From assembly GCF_009727055.1 (NCBI RefSeq), contig NC_052354.1:39441216-39505215 (forward strand): a stretch of DNA of 64,000 nt, read 5' to 3'. Below are positions 31,561 to 45,058 of this stretch, in pieces; positions within the stretch are counted from its first letter, which is position 1, and each line of letters begins with the position of its first letter. The notes beneath the pieces are model-generated. The model was not told where the DNA came from and did not search any database. It saw nothing but the letters and a program-made list of their open reading frames with translations. This stretch comes from Benincasa hispida (taxonomy: Eukaryota > Streptophyta > Magnoliopsida > Cucurbitales > Cucurbitaceae). The translations under genes were made by a program, and so were the position numbers.

Positions 31561-32094
31561 CCACTCTCACCCATACAAATCAAAGGACCGCTCTCATGAG
31601 CAGGAGTTCCCAACTCACTCAGAATTAAGGTCATGTTACCTATGGTCTACTTAGTGAAATGTAAATCTCAATTATCAACGACATTATATAAAGAGACTAA
31701 TCATTTGGTGGTTCGGTCTTATACAAACTCTTTGTATAGGATACCCCCGCTCACATGTCTCCACATGACTGATTAGGACCAGGTCATTTGTAGTACTTTA
31801 CAACACTTGTAACATCTACAAAGGGGTCATATGCATAATGTCACCAGAATAAGGTATCATTTCTTTATCCATCTACTACAGACCATTTAGGTTATTACTT
31901 AAGGCATGATCCACTTGTATGTCTCCACATACATGCTTAAGTTACATAAAATAACCACGGATCTTAGTTTATTGGATTGAGTAAATGCTTATAAAATAAC
32001 ACTTATTTTTATTAATAATAATATGTTTACAGAATGTTTACAAACTATGAGACTACTAGAAGATTTAGGATACCAATCCCAACAGTATCTATCT
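31561..32094 (-). repeat. Copia-2 5' LTR, first quarter
   Basis: Continuation of the LTR interrupted at 23109. Homologous to 46630-47152. Ends (plus strand) ...ATCCCAACA at 32094, the inverted LTR start. First five bases CCACT are the duplicated target. Confidence 0.8.
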
Positions 32095-32144
32095 AAGTCA
32101 GAGAATAAAGTAGTCTAGTTGAGAATTCACTAAGGAAGGTGGTA

Positions 32145-34147
32145 TGTTTTAGCGTTAGGTAATGAAGTTGGTTGTGGTTGATGTATGGGAAAATGGAGTA
32201 AATAAATACGTGTTCATTGTTCATTCTCCATGCGTCGTTGATCATGCGTTGAACTAAGAGATATGCAATATGCGTCTAAAAGTGTATGCAATGACCATGC
32301 GTTCCTGCCACAAGTTTTCTCGCTCTCTCGCCAAGTATAACGAGATCGCAAGTTCCTCGGGTGATCTGAGGTCAAACTCAGGGACTTGTAGCTAACTGTT
32401 ATGGAGTAATGTGTTGCGGCGAAGAATAAAATAATATTGAAGTTAAGGGCTATGCACTACTCCTGCTCCTAATTAAATAGATTAAGATATGGAAGTATGA
32501 CTATGATAGATAGAGACACGAAAACTGTTAACGCGTAATAAGATTCATGGAAAAATAGATAAAATGGCGGGGATGACTTCACTGCATCAATAAGCTTGAT
32601 CGCAAGGGTAACCTCAGCCAACAAGCTATGCGATTATGCTATACACACTTGACGAAGACGCATGCGATATATATGCGATAGTGTCGAGAGGACTTATGTC
32701 TAAGTCTTTATTCTTGCTCACGTGTTCCCACACATAAACGAGATGACCACATACTATGTTTCCTACTTCTGGACGCATGCAATGTGACCGCATACTTTCA
32801 TATCCAATCTATAGGGTGCATACACTGTGTAATAGCAAACATAACTTATTCCTAAGCTTCTATTCTTGCTTATGCATTCCAATCTAACTCTCTCGAGCTT
32901 AGATTTGGTATTTAGGCTACTATCCCAAGTATGCCTAAATGGTGAATGATGCGTTCATAAGACAAGGTAATCACATAAGCATGATTGACATAAGATTATT
33001 CCTATCTCTAGGAACACTTCTTACTTTGCTTAATGCGTTCAACTACTTACCCTCTCGGGCAGTTAGTCGCTGTTGATTAGGTCATAGACAAGCATTGCTA
33101 CAGCCTAACACTAAGCAAATACGATTTTCTCACAACACTTGTGCAATGCACACCTCTCGGTGGTTTGCTACATGCTTCATATGTCTATGTCACATGATTA
33201 AGTATGTGATACTCTAGCAATCTTACTTAGTCGAGCAATGAAAGTAATGGATGATAAGAAGAGGTAAATAAAGATGGAATCGAAGGAATTAGAGAAATGC
33301 ATTGATCACAAAATGTATTAATCTTTTAAGCCACGATGTAATACAATACAAAAATAGAAGAGATATGGAGGGCCAGATGGGCAATGTCTTACTTCCATCA
33401 GATGTGTGTCAAGGCTGACGGTGGTGCCATGGATGGGCGGTGGAGTAGTCTCTCTTGAGAATTATCTCCAGTGGAGCTCTGGTCGTCACTTGGAATTGTT
33501 AGAGGGATGAAGAACTCTCAAGAATATCTTCATACGCTTTCGTCTGGATCACAAGGATCTGTCCTAAGGCAGAAGCTCGGATGATTTGAAGTTGTGCTCT
33601 AAGGCTTCTATTTATAGAGCTCGATCGCAGACAACATTAATGGTCCTTCTCTGAATTTCTGCTGCTAACGGCGTTATGGACCTGCTCTGAATCGCTGCTA
33701 CTAACAACGTGGTAGGTTAAATGTCAACATCATCTTTTGATACTCTTGAGGTATGCGTTCATGCTTGGTTTCCGAAGTACCATCGCATTCCACCACCCTT
33801 GCATTCATCCCTCTATTATGGTTATTACTCTGTAGCCACAACCTCTATGCGATGGACGCATGCAGTTAATGGCCGCAACATCCATGCATCAAACGTATGC
33901 GATCGCATATGTGATGCCTTTACAATGGCGAGATTCACCACATGCGATCGATTCCTGCGTTAGCTACAAAAATAGACATTTGGACGCAAAATAACACATA
34001 ATAGTGGGTTAGCCGAGATTTTCATTACTGACCGATGCAAGCTCACTTTCTCATGAATTCTTAGTATAATCACCCCATATTTTACTTAACAGCCCTCATA
34101 ATTCTAAATAAAATGCCTATAATAATGTACATTTCTGCCCTTCATCA
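32145..34147 (-). mobile_element. Solo Gypsy LTR with target duplication
   Basis: 2003 bp flanked by GTGGTA (32139-32144 and 34148-34153). On the minus strand it starts TGATGAAGGGCAGAAAT, with the same hairpin layout as other Gypsy LTRs here, and ends ...ACGCTAAAACA. Homologous to 16460-17185 and 59079-60771 ('cctctcggtggt', 'gtcaaactcagggacttgtag'). The 6-bp duplication is one longer than usual; the real one may be 5 bp plus a chance base. No coding domain. Confidence 0.75.
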
Positions 34148-34153
34148 GTGGTA

Positions 34154-34544
34154 GAACTAATAAATCCCCCTCATAAGGCTCACATTCAAGTATAAGGTTA
34201 TAGTAGCTTTATAAATAAGAAATAGAGGAAGAAGAGACTATAGCTCTATTAAAGGCTACTAGATATTAAAATCAAAATGTGTCAAGAGAAAATTTGAAAG
34301 GATTAATAGGTCATGATCATTTTTTTGTGGTGTTGGAGATTGGTAGGTTAAGTAAAATTTTGTGTCTTGATTCTTCATGTAACGTGTCTAAAAGGAAGAA
34401 GAATTGCTAGTTGGAGTTGTTGGCTCTTGATTAAAGCTTTTGATAGATTATCATTACTCTTGTGATGTTTAAGATGGATGGACTAAATAGGGTACCTTGG
34501 GTTTTTTTTTCTTCATGTGCTATGCTCTTAAGGGTTGGAAAGGT
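34154..34544. other. Unassigned sequence between two solo LTRs
   Basis: Removing the solo LTRs joins 32095-32144, this stretch and 36348 onward into one older host sequence. It is AT-rich with no frame or motif I recognise. Because the continuation ends in a chromovirus-like 3' border (37273), it may be decayed element interior. Confidence 0.4.
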
Positions 34545-34549
34545 TCAAG

Positions 34550-36342
34550 TGTTGGAGTTGATGTCCTAAATCTCATATGTCTTATAGTTTTTAAATATAA
34601 ATCACATATCTAATAAAATAAGAGGTATTTTATTGAATTGCATTAATTCCATCCAATGAACTAAGATCCAAGGTTATTTTATGAAACTTAAACATGTATA
34701 TGGAGACATACAGGTGGATCATGTTTAAGTGATAACTTAAATGGTCTGTAGTAGATGGATAAGGCTGGGTACTTTATCCTAGTGACACTATGAATATGAC
34801 TCGCTTTGTAGATGTTGCAATTATTGTAAAGTGCTACAAATGATAAGATCCTGGACGTTCATGTGGAAACATGCGAGTAGAGGTATTCTATACAAAGAAT
34901 TTGTATAAGACTGAACCACGAAATGAATAGTCTCTCTATATAACACCGTTACTAGAAGAGACTTACATTTAACTAGGATGACCATAGGTGACTTGACCTT
35001 AATCCTAAGTGAGTTCTGAACTTCTGTTTATGAGGGCAGTCCTTTGATTTGCATGAGTGGGAGTGGCCTTGTTAATCGACTTAACAAGCTTACCATTTTA
35101 GGGATCTGTCCGAGTAAAGAGTTGGGAACATAATTACACAAGATGGAATTCACTCATTCCCACCCTTAGGGAAAGGAGATAAATGCTCCCTTAGTAGCTT
35201 ATTCTAGGTCTTGAACATTGAGGCCTCAACCTCTCACTAGCCTAAGAGGTGTTAGTTTATAGTTGGACTGTAAACTGTTTGTTCATTAGAGGAATCAGTG
35301 GTACTTAATGAGTTATAAAACGGTAAGTTGCCCCACCTGTAACTATGAGCGTTTGTGAAGGGTCGACACATTGTTGATTGGTTATATTCGTGGACATAGA
35401 AATATATCTACAGTGTGAAAATTGCAGCTATCGGTCTTTAGTAGAGCGACCGATAATTAAGTTAGATTGATTAATTTAAATAAAGAGTTTAATTAATTAA
35501 TCTCATATCATTGGAGCTTTTAAACTGTAGGTCCATAAGATACCCTTGTTAGCTCACTAAAAAATAGATAAGAAGAACGATTTGAATTGTTTAAGTCAAC
35601 TGATGGAATAGCATATTAATGAGATTAATATGATGTGATTAATTATAGATGTGATCTATAATTATGAGAGAAATATTTGAATAAGATTCAATATTAAATT
35701 CTTATTAGTTAGGTTCATGAATAATTAACTAATTAATTTTAAGAGCTGGAGGCAAATAAATGTGAGATATTTATTTATTAATTAATTAACTATATATATT
35801 AAATTGGATTTAATATATATGGTTATTTAATTGGTATGTTAATTAATTGATAAATGTTATTTAATTAATTGGGCTTAAGGGAAAATGGGGAAAGACTTGG
35901 AGAAGGGGTAAACCCTTCTCCATATAAATATCCCTTTATGGCCAATTTAGGGGATGAAATTTTATTGTGAAAAACCCTGTCCTCCAATCTAGATTTTCTC
36001 TCAATTTTTTTTCTCTCAACCATTCTCTATTATTCTTCCTCTTTCAAGGTGATAGAGACCACTCTTCTACCATTGGATTCCTAGAGAATAACAATGTTGC
36101 ACTTGCGAGGTGTCCCTTGTTCGTTGAATAAACGTTCTTGAGAAGACGAAGCGGAAACCGTGAAGAGTTCGAGATTCGACAAAGGTTTGTTGCTTTATCC
36201 TTTTGTTTCTTATTTTAAAGCATGTTTCCTATAGTTTTTATCCATTATTATTTCTGTTTTCTTTGTTGTTTTTGTTTCCTTAAAAGCTGAAAAACAAAAT
36301 GCACAGAAATTTCACGCTTCCACGAAAATTTGATTCTCTTCA
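34550..36342 (+). mobile_element. Solo Copia LTR with target duplication TCAAG
   Basis: 1793 bp from TGTTGGAGTTGATGTCC to ...TTGATTCTCTTCA, flanked by TCAAG at 34545-34549 and 36343-36347. Same broad family as 471-2587. TATA-like 'catataaatat' at ~35921. No body, hence solo. Confidence 0.85.
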
Positions 36343-36347
36343 TCAAG

Positions 36348-37273
36348 TTGGAAAGTAAGTGAACTTAAGGTGAAAAATTTCTTCATAAAAGTACATAGTT
36401 TAGTTGATGTCATTAAAAACTAAAGTTATAATTTGAAAAGCACCTAAGGCTTGAAGTGGAAAAAAAAGTTAAGGAGAGATAATCAAAAGTGGAGTTCTCA
36501 GTAAGAAAGATTGTCTAATATAGAATGTACTATGAGTTTGTATTGCGATTTTATTGTGAATAATGGGAGTTAGGTGCGTAAAGGAAGTCATACCAATGTA
36601 AAACACATGTCAAGCATGAAACTAAGGTTGTTGATTGGAGGAAAAAAAAAGTGGATTTGAGAGGATAAGGAATTGTAAAGGATTGAATTCAAGATACTTC
36701 AAAGGTACTTATGCCTTGTCTATGTATTTGTTGTGATGAAAGGACTCAAGTTTAATTAGCTATACTGAGAGGGAGGATAAGTATTTGGAGTTTAAAAGCA
36801 ATGTTAACTTGTAAGGATACTCTCTTCTAAAGTTTGAAGTTTAGAATTGAATTGTAGTTTATTATAGATAATCACGTGACTTGTTTGGTATAAAGATTAT
36901 ATTTCACTTGGGAAATGGAAAGCACACCTTAAATTTGTTGGCCTCAACAAAGATAAGTGTGAAGAAAATAATAGTATTTAAGAAATGTTTTATTATATTG
37001 AGAAGATAAAGGAAATTCATATTTTGAGATCAAATACTAAGTTTGGGTTGACTTTCGAGCGCTTGGATTTGATTGAACTATCTTTTCTTTGGAAATTTGG
37101 ATATGTTATTTAAATGGAGGGAAGGTATATCTTTATGGGCAACTAAAGTTTGAAGTACTTATTCACTTAGATTGATAATCAATCCCAAAACAGAAGGACA
37201 AGTGAGAACTAAGTATCAAAAGTTTTGTCAAGATTTGAACTGTCGAGGATGAAAGTTCTAAAGATAGGAAGAA
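36348..37273. other. Decayed interior, possibly chromovirus 3' end
   Basis: No long frame. The last ~40 bp ('actgtcgaggatgaaagttc', then 'taggaagaatg' before TGTAGCATCCC) resemble the end of pol plus polypurine tract of Del/Tekay chromoviruses (FEDE...L...GRM-like). The rest is too decayed to assign. Confidence 0.4.
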
Positions 37274-38937
37274 TGTAGCATCCCAAGTTCTGAATAAATT
37301 GGGGTTAATTATCTTAAATAGTTGGGCTTTAATTTCCTTTAATTTTTGGATTTTGGAGCCAACTTAAAATAACTGAGGATTAATTTTATGTGGTTTTAAA
37401 TTGATTTAAATATTTGAAAGGATTTAATTTATATCAAATTGATGGAGTTTATGCCCTTTAATTTTGGTTTTTGGAGCCAACATTAAGGTAATTTGAGAAA
37501 TTAATTGATTTATTAATTTGATAGAATCTTTGGAGATTTTGGAGATATTGTGATAAAATATTTAGTTTATCTTTTTAAAATTTGGATATTTGAAATTAAA
37601 GAAGAGTGAAAAGAAGTAGAAAATTAGAGAGAAAGACAATAGTTTGGTTTTTCAGCGAGAGCTTCCACAAAATTGTTGGTTGTCACAGTTTGAACCATTG
37701 GATTGTGCTTAAATTTGGTTAGTCTGTTCGAGGGTCTCGTTTTGAACGGTTGGATCATTTTTTGGAGCTCAGGTTTGTCTGTAATCACTGCTAAATAGAA
37801 TCTATAAAACTCAAAACCCCCTTCTCTCTCACTCTCGTGAACTCTTCTCCTACAAGACCCTCACTACTAGCCACTAGCCTAAACAATTTATGCCATCTGA
37901 CAGCAGCGTCCATCGCCTGTTTATGGTTGCCATTGCCATTAGCGCCATTATCGTCGAAATTGATATTTTGGACAATTTATTTGATGTTTTATGAGTTTTC
38001 TTGGAAGATCTTGAATACCCATCAAATTTTGGTTTAAGTTTTGGTTTAGCCATATTGTTTTGATGTTGAAATTGGGTTTTACAGACTCTTAAGTTGCTTT
38101 CTGACAAGATTAAAGTTGTTCGGCGTCCTTTTTTGTGAAGCTTTTGTTGAGAATTTTTTGATACCCACTAAGTGTCGGCTTAACTTTGGTTTTAATTGTG
38201 ATGTTTTGAGGTTGGATTAGAAGATCTAAAGTTGCTGCCCATTAGAGTTAAAGTTTGATTTTTGTGATATAGTTGCTGGATCGTGTTGGTTTTGAAGTTT
38301 CGAAGAGATTTTGGATTGAACCACGTGTCTGGTAAGTTGTTTGGAGACATTCGGGTTAAATTGTGATTCAAATTGTGCCTTAAACGTTGGATTTAATTTT
38401 GGTTTATGTTTTTGGATTTATTCATGATTCACTATTTTACAAAGTTGAATTGCTAGCTATTTGGACTTAATTCCAAGGTAAATAATCTTATTACTGGAAT
38501 CGCCTTTGTGTTGGGCAGACTATTAGGTAAGGGGCAATTGCAACTTTAATAAAAAAATAAATTGAAATTTCGGCATGTTTCACTAGGTTTTACTTTTTTG
38601 AAAACATGGCAAATGACTTCCACTTGAAATTTTGATTGCTATCTGATTTCTATATGATTGTTATGTGATTGCTATCTGATTTCTATTTGATTGTTTTTAT
38701 GATTGTTATGTGATTGCCACACCTACAATTACAAAAAAGTTGAAGTCACAGCTTTGGTTTCTTAAAATGTATTTGTCATACAGTGTAATTTCCCTTAGGA
38801 TAATTTTAGAGAGAATAAATGAGCATAATGATAATTTTGCTCGAGGCATGTTTTGTGAATGCACATGATCTAGAATTTTATGCAATATTTATGAGGATGA
38901 ATAAGCATGAACTAAGTTTTATATGATATGTTATAAG
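37274..38937 (+). repeat. Chromovirus-like LTR (probable 3' LTR)
   Basis: Begins TGTAGCATCCCAAG, the usual start of many Del/Tekay LTRs, right after a polypurine-like border. Contains 'tctataaaactc' (~37801) as a candidate TATA. Its 3' end is displaced by the Copia LTR at 38938. The frames at 37837-38107 are not genes. Confidence 0.5.
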
Positions 38938-40748
38938 TGTTGGGGTTGATGCCCTAAATCTCGTAGGGTCCTGTAGTTTGTAAACACTTGTATGAACAAA
39001 CATTTTGTGATTTATAATATATGATATTTTATTCACTTTAGTCTATAAAATATTTGATATTTTAGTTGCATTAACCACAAACCAATAAACTAAGATCCAT
39101 GGTTGTAACTTAAACATATATGTAGAGACATACAAGTGGATCGTGTTTTAAGTGATAACTTAAGTAATCTATAATATATGGATAAGGCTAGATACCTTAT
39201 CTTGGTGACACTACGAGTGTGGCCCGCTTTATAGGTGTTACAAATGTTGTAAAGTACGACAAATGATATGATTATGATAATTCATGTATTAGACATGCGA
39301 GCGGGGATATTCTATACAAAGAAGTTTGTATAAGACTGGACCATGAAATGTTTAGTCTCGTTATATAACACTGTTCATAATTGAGATTTTTATTTCACTA
39401 GGATGACCATAGATAACATGACCTTAATCTTGAATGAGTTGTGAACTCCTGCCTATGAGGACGGTCCTTTGATTTGCATGGGTGAGAATGACCAAATCCC
39501 CAACTCAACAAGTCTACCATTTTGGGGATTCGTCTGATTGGGGAGCTGGGAGCTCAGCTACACAAGATGGAATTCACTCCTTACCCGAAGCAAGGATAAG
39601 TAGATAAATTGCTTCTTTAAGGGCTGATTCCAGGGTTTGAACAATTTGGCACCACACCCTCTCTTCTCCCGAGAGGGATTTAGTCATAGTGGGACTATAA
39701 TCTAGTGTTCATTAGAGGGATTAATGGTACTTAAGAAGCTAGATGTAACTAAGGGAGCAAAACGGTAATTTGGCTCAACTGTACTTACGAGCAGTTTATA
39801 CAGGGTCATCGTACTGTTGATTGGTTATATCTAATGGACACAGAAATATATCTGTAGTGCGAAGAGTGTAGCTGTCGGTCTTTAATGGAGTGTCAGTTAA
39901 CGAATGGTGGATAATATGATTAAAGAGTTTAGTCAGTTATTCACATACCATTGGAGCTTCAAGCTACAGGTCCATAAGGTCTCCTTGGTAACTCAATGGA
40001 TTCAAGTTGAGAACCAGTATTTGGGTTAATTTGAAATGTTCAAATTAATAAGAGGGATTTTGATTATATATGATATGATTAAATTAATTCAATTATATAT
40101 GATATAATTGATATATTGTATTTGATACATTATTGTTTGATTGGAGGTACTAATATTTGAATATGATTCGAATATAATTTCTATGAATTAGATTCATAGT
40201 TATTAAATTTAATATAAATATGATTTATATTAAATGTCATAAAATAAAGAAAAAGAACTATGGTTTATATATTGTATATGATACAATATTAAAACTATAG
40301 GTTATAAATATAATATAATAAGTTGATTCTTGAATTTATTTATAATTTATTAATTATTTGATAATTAAATTTCTTTTTCTCCATAAACCACCTTTAGTGA
40401 GTAGTTATGCAGTTTAATGGCTAAGTGGGATAAAATGAAAACAGTTTTCTAATACTTTTTGCGAGATATCAGATACACTATCGAGTTACTACACGATAGC
40501 TTCAAAGAGACTACACGATAGCTTTATTATCTAAACGATCGAGTATGAGTCTATATAATAGACTTCATTTTCTACATGGCAGTATCATCGTTTATTCGAT
40601 CGTCTCCTCCTCCTCTCTAATTCTTCCATCAAACAAAAATAAGTCAGAGCCCACCATTCCTGGATTCTCACACCGAGAATACCAAGGCAATCTTGTGGTT
40701 GTGTCCAGTTTGTTCAAGGATCGAGTTGTTGCTCGTTGCTGCCTGTGG
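38938..40748 (+). repeat. Copia LTR, 3'-truncated
   Basis: Begins TGTTGGGGTTGATGCCC and is colinear with 471-2587 and 56330-58107 up to 'ctgcctgtggga', where ~350 bp from its end it abuts inverted Copia-3 gag. Includes a CGATCG array at 40480-40610. The LTR is in opposite orientation to the Copia-3 LTR. Confidence 0.75.
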
Positions 40749-41015
40749 GAGATGACCATGTTAACCTTCTAGCCAAAACATCAGGTATGCTAGCCAAATG
40801 GAGTCGAGCCAATGAATTAGCGTTCATCCACACCTCACATGCATTGTGAACACTTTGCAGTGCATCAAAGGTCGGACTTGAGGACATTCCTCAACCATGA
40901 CAAACTCGAGGTCATTTGCCACGAAATACGTTTTACACGATTCTTTCCACTGTATGTAGTCGGTCATATTAAAGGCAATAAACGGAAATACTAACGAGTT
41001 GCTGAAAAGAAAGAG
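40749..41015 (-). pseudogene. gag: Copia-3 gag, N-terminal fragment
   Basis: Minus-strand translation gives MTDYIQW, KTYFVANDLEFVMVEECPQ and then decayed residues matching Copia-2 gag at 18960-19230. Stops and a shift interrupt it and the 3' end is cut off. Confidence 0.7.
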
Positions 41016-43568
41016 ACATTAACCTACATTAGGTTTTAAGCAAATACCCGTTGTAAAAAAAACAACATCCAATACGGTTTTAGCAAAACTAATACGAACC
41101 ATGTGTGACATATAATTTCGCAATGACGCTTCAAAGGTTTAGGACAAAAGCAGCCAAAGGGAGGTCAATTATCTCTCCTCTAAATTGAAAAGTTCTCAAC
41201 CAGTCATTAATACCAGAACAACTTTTGTTCCTATAACGACTAGCCATCATTGATTTGGCCAAGAGATCATTAACTTACTTAACAATCTCCCATAAGTGTG
41301 ACTCGCCATTTTAAGCCCTAGAGATTCTCCTTAAGCAGCCAATCCGAAGGGAAAAAAGCCAATTGGGACAAAACCTAAAGCAACCTTATCCATTTCTAGA
41401 GTTCACATTTATCTTGACCAACTGCACAAAACCCATCCGAAGGGGGACACTTCTAGGGCGGCACGAGGAAGTACAGAATGATCTCACGGTGTGAACCAAT
41501 GACAAAGACCATAGGACGTGTTAACACATACCCTTTACCCACTTACTATAAACACTCTCTCCGTTCACCTTGATATTAACTCATGCAAACACCATCCAAA
41601 GGGGGATGCTCCCAGGGCACCATGAGCGCAAGACTAAATCTCACGGTGTAAACATACAGGGAGAAACGTGAGTGGAATCATAGACATATCAAATACATCT
41701 CTTCCTCCCAATGAATATTTTTATAACCTAGGGTTTAGCTTACTTAAAAAAACACGGCTAAGGATTTTAACTCTGTGACTTTTAGGTTTGCCCAAGAGTA
41801 ACTTTTAGCTTGGATAGTTAAACAACTTTGATCATCATTCATTAAACTCTTTAACGGAGTCTTTGACCAATTGTCACATGCTTGTAGAAAATCTATCTAA
41901 TTTCACCTTTCCAGGTAGGTTCCCAGGTAAGGGTGTTCCGTTTCGTCAACTTAAAATTCCCAGCCTAGTCAGAACTCACCTTAGATAAAAGGTCCCTTAT
42001 AGATAGATTTAAAACAAATTTAATCTTTTATGCCAATCAATTTAATCCTATTAAACCGATTTTAAAAGATTAATCTAGGTTTCTAAACTCTTTAGAACCA
42101 ATTTGAACTTAGGTATATCTCAATCCAATTTTAAAACCCTTTTTAAAAAATTTGAGTTCACCCTAAGTCCGCATGCAACTCTTTTTTATCGATTTTAGTT
42201 ATATTTCCTTTATAACACTTATAAACGGAAACAACCAAAACTACAATGCAAAGCTAACACATGCAAGGCATTCATAACAATTATAAATAGCCTAAATGTC
42301 ATGCTCAATGCATTGTTCATCATTTCTACTTCTTTTATATAACGCTTATACAAAAAACAGCAACGAAACAAGCACAACATGCTTCCATTCACTCTTAGAC
42401 TATAACACTTATAATAAAAGGATGATGCATGATAATGCTCACTGCATGCAAAATATAGCTCTTATATTTCATGATGCATGTGCATGCTTTTATATAATTT
42501 CTTCATGCTATATTATAACATTTATAATACATGATGCATGATTAATTGGCATCAAAACTTAAGGTGGGTTTTAAACTATATGTCAAACACTTTGCCATAT
42601 AAGCACCATACATCACATGTATAATAAACAAATGTTGATGAATCGGGTAGAATTTCCTTAAAACCACAAAAATTAAAGCTAACTATTACAAAACCAAGGA
42701 GTCTTCGAATCGGGTCTTCAACCGTCTAGGCAAAGCAGCGTGTCTCCAACCATCGTGCACTAAACTCCCCGCGATCGTCTACATAAAAGAACAAACACTT
42801 CGCTCTATCATTTACCAACATTCCCAGAGCTAAATCATCGTTTAGCAACGATCGTGTACATTTTACTAAGCGATGAAGCCCAAGGTACGCGACCGCTTAG
42901 CGCGCTCTGCATAACGCAAACCTTACACGATCATGTAAATGACTACGATGTGGTAAAACACCATCGCCTAAGCGATCACTTAACGAACGCCTTAGTATCG
43001 TATACCGCGCAATCGTGTAGGTAGTAACTAAGCGATGAAACAAGCTAACTACACGATTGTCTAGCGCACGCCTTTTACTAAATGATGAGCATCAAATGCT
43101 CCTACTACAATCGTCTACCTCCAGCGTCTAAGCAATCGGGCAACCCACGCTACGCGGTAGAGTAAACGATTTACCTATACTACACGATCGTATAAAAAAA
43201 TCTACACAATCGCTTAGATAAATCCCAATGATCGTTTACCTTAGACTACACGATACGACCAACTCTTGGTCTTCTTACTCGTTGAGAACCGCATCACCAT
43301 GCTTCAAAATTTCATCACGAATGACTCGACTAACTCAAACTCTTTGAATTACAGACTCGATAGCATGTTAATTATGCCCAAAAACAAAGGGGCCCTTACA
43401 AATTAACGCTTTGTAATTAAAGAAAGCTTTAAACAAAGACAATTAAACCCGTAACAATTCATTAACTCCATCCACATAAGCATTTAACAATTAAACAAAA
43501 ATGTAGAAAACCCACCAAGACTGTAAAAGAAGTTCAAAACAGAATTGAAATTTGGAATCTCATAACAA
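41016..43568 (-). other. Copia-3 leader
   Basis: ~2.5 kb, colinear with the Copia-2 leader: 'cacggtgtgaacc', 'ccttgatatt', AT-rich 'ttataacacttataa' blocks (42220-42540) and a CGATCG array (42700-43260). No gene. Confidence 0.7.
42700..43260 (-). repeat. CGATCG motif array in Copia-3 leader
   Basis: Motifs such as gcgatcgtctac, acgatcgtgtac, acgatcatgt, gcgatcactta, caatcgtgtag and acgatcgtataa recur every ~25-50 bp, more decayed than in Copia-2. Confidence 0.6.
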
Positions 43569-43584
43569 CCTGGCTTTGATACCA
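43569..43584 (-). promoter_or_regulatory. Copia-3 primer-binding site
   Basis: Reverse complement TGGTATCAAAGCCAGG, one base off the initiator tRNA-Met-type TGGTATCAGAGCCAGG, two bases after the LTR end. Confidence 0.85.
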
Positions 43585-43586
43585 AT

Positions 43587-45058
43587 TGAAGGAAATTGGA
43601 CACGAGGATTTTCATGAGCAGTGGAAGGATCTTTCCAAATTTCAATCGTATATGAACATTACATTTACAATCACAAACGGAAACATGCGATTATGCATAA
43701 AATAAAAATTACAACATGTTTTACTATAGATCAAGGGAAGATTCAACAAACCTTTGTAGACTCATCTTCTAGTTCCTTAATCATGAATGCTCGATCATAG
43801 CAACATACAAACGTTTGTCCAACATGATCGCTACATAGCACGAACACCACACACTCGAACTAAACGATCACCAAGGTCACGAACACCCTGAACTCCACGA
43901 ACGGCCTCTACAGAACCTCGATAGTGTCGAGTTGAGTATGACACCACCAAGAAGGTTACCTTGGTATTCTCGATGTGAGAATCCAGAGGGTGGGCTCTGG
44001 TGGACTTGGTTTGAGGGAAAAAACCAGAGGAACCACAATCGTGTAAACGATTGAGCAAGTGGGAGAAGGAACAACCTATCATATAGGTCGATGCCCAATC
44101 GTTCAGGAAAAGCTATGTGATCGTCTAGAAAAAAACTATGCGATCGTTTAGCTCATCGCTTAGCTGAGTGTCTATCGTGTAAGGACACTCCACGATCATT
44201 TAGCTAACAACAAGCTGTCATTTAGTAAATCTTATTTACTTGACAACTTCCCATGAGAATTTTTCCGAGAATGGAAAACTCAAAACAACCTTAATCAACA
44301 TTATCAAAATTAGGAAAACATTTTTCCTTTTTATCTCATGGTTACCATGAAACTACCAATTACCTCCCACTCAATTGGTTATTAGAGAAAAAGAAATAAT
44401 TATCCAATAATTAATATTATTATAAATATAAATGATAACTAACTTACCATAATATATTTATAACCTATAGTTTTAATATTTCATCTCATGAAACATATAA
44501 ACCATAGCTCTTTTTCTATTCCATGGCACTTAATGTAAATCTCATTTACATTAATCCTCCACTTGATGTATCTCATATACCATATCGATCATATCATATA
44601 TAATCGAATTAGCTTTTGTCAATTTGAACATTTTAAATCAACACCAAGAACTGATCCTCAACTTGAATCCATTAAGCTACCAAGGGGATCTTATGAACCT
44701 GTAGCTCGAAGCACCAACGGTACGTGAATAACTGACTAAACTCTTTAGTCACGGGATCCACCATCCGTTAACTGCCAAACACTCCACTAAAGACCGACAG
44801 CTGAACTCTTCTTACTACAAATATATTATGTGTCCATCTTAACCAATCAACAGTGCGAAAATCCTTCACGGATCGCTCGTAAGTACAGCTCGGCCAATAC
44901 TCGTTATGCCCCTATAGTTACATCTAACTCCTTAAGTACCACTAAATCCTCTAATGAACATAAGTCATAGTCCTACTATGGCTGAGTCTTCTCTTCCAAA
45001 GAGAAATTGTGGCCACTATGTTCAAGCCACGGAATCAGCCCTTAAGGGAGCAATCTAT
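43587..45058 (-). repeat. Copia-3 5' LTR, 3' part
   Basis: On the minus strand ends ...CCTCGTGTCCAATTTCCTTCA. Homologous to 56620-58107. Broken at TCTAT (45054-45058) by the solo Gypsy LTR; continues at 46520. Confidence 0.8.

Larger units (their letters stand above)
17691..32094 (-). mobile_element. Copia-2: 3'-truncated minus-strand Copia element, split by an Athila-like insertion
   Basis: Read on the minus strand: 5' LTR (32094-31561 plus 23109-21581, interrupted by the 23110-31560 element), primer site (21578-21563), leader (to 19279), gag, protease, integrase. The pol breaks off at ~17691 in the integrase core, so RT, RNase H and the 3' LTR are missing. The LTR starts TGTTGGGATTGGTATCC at 32094. 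Confidence 0.8.

Noticed and set aside
37837..38107. Overlapping 66- and 77-codon frames suggesting a small host gene after a TATA box
   Set aside because: They sit in a chromovirus-like LTR and have no conserved motif.
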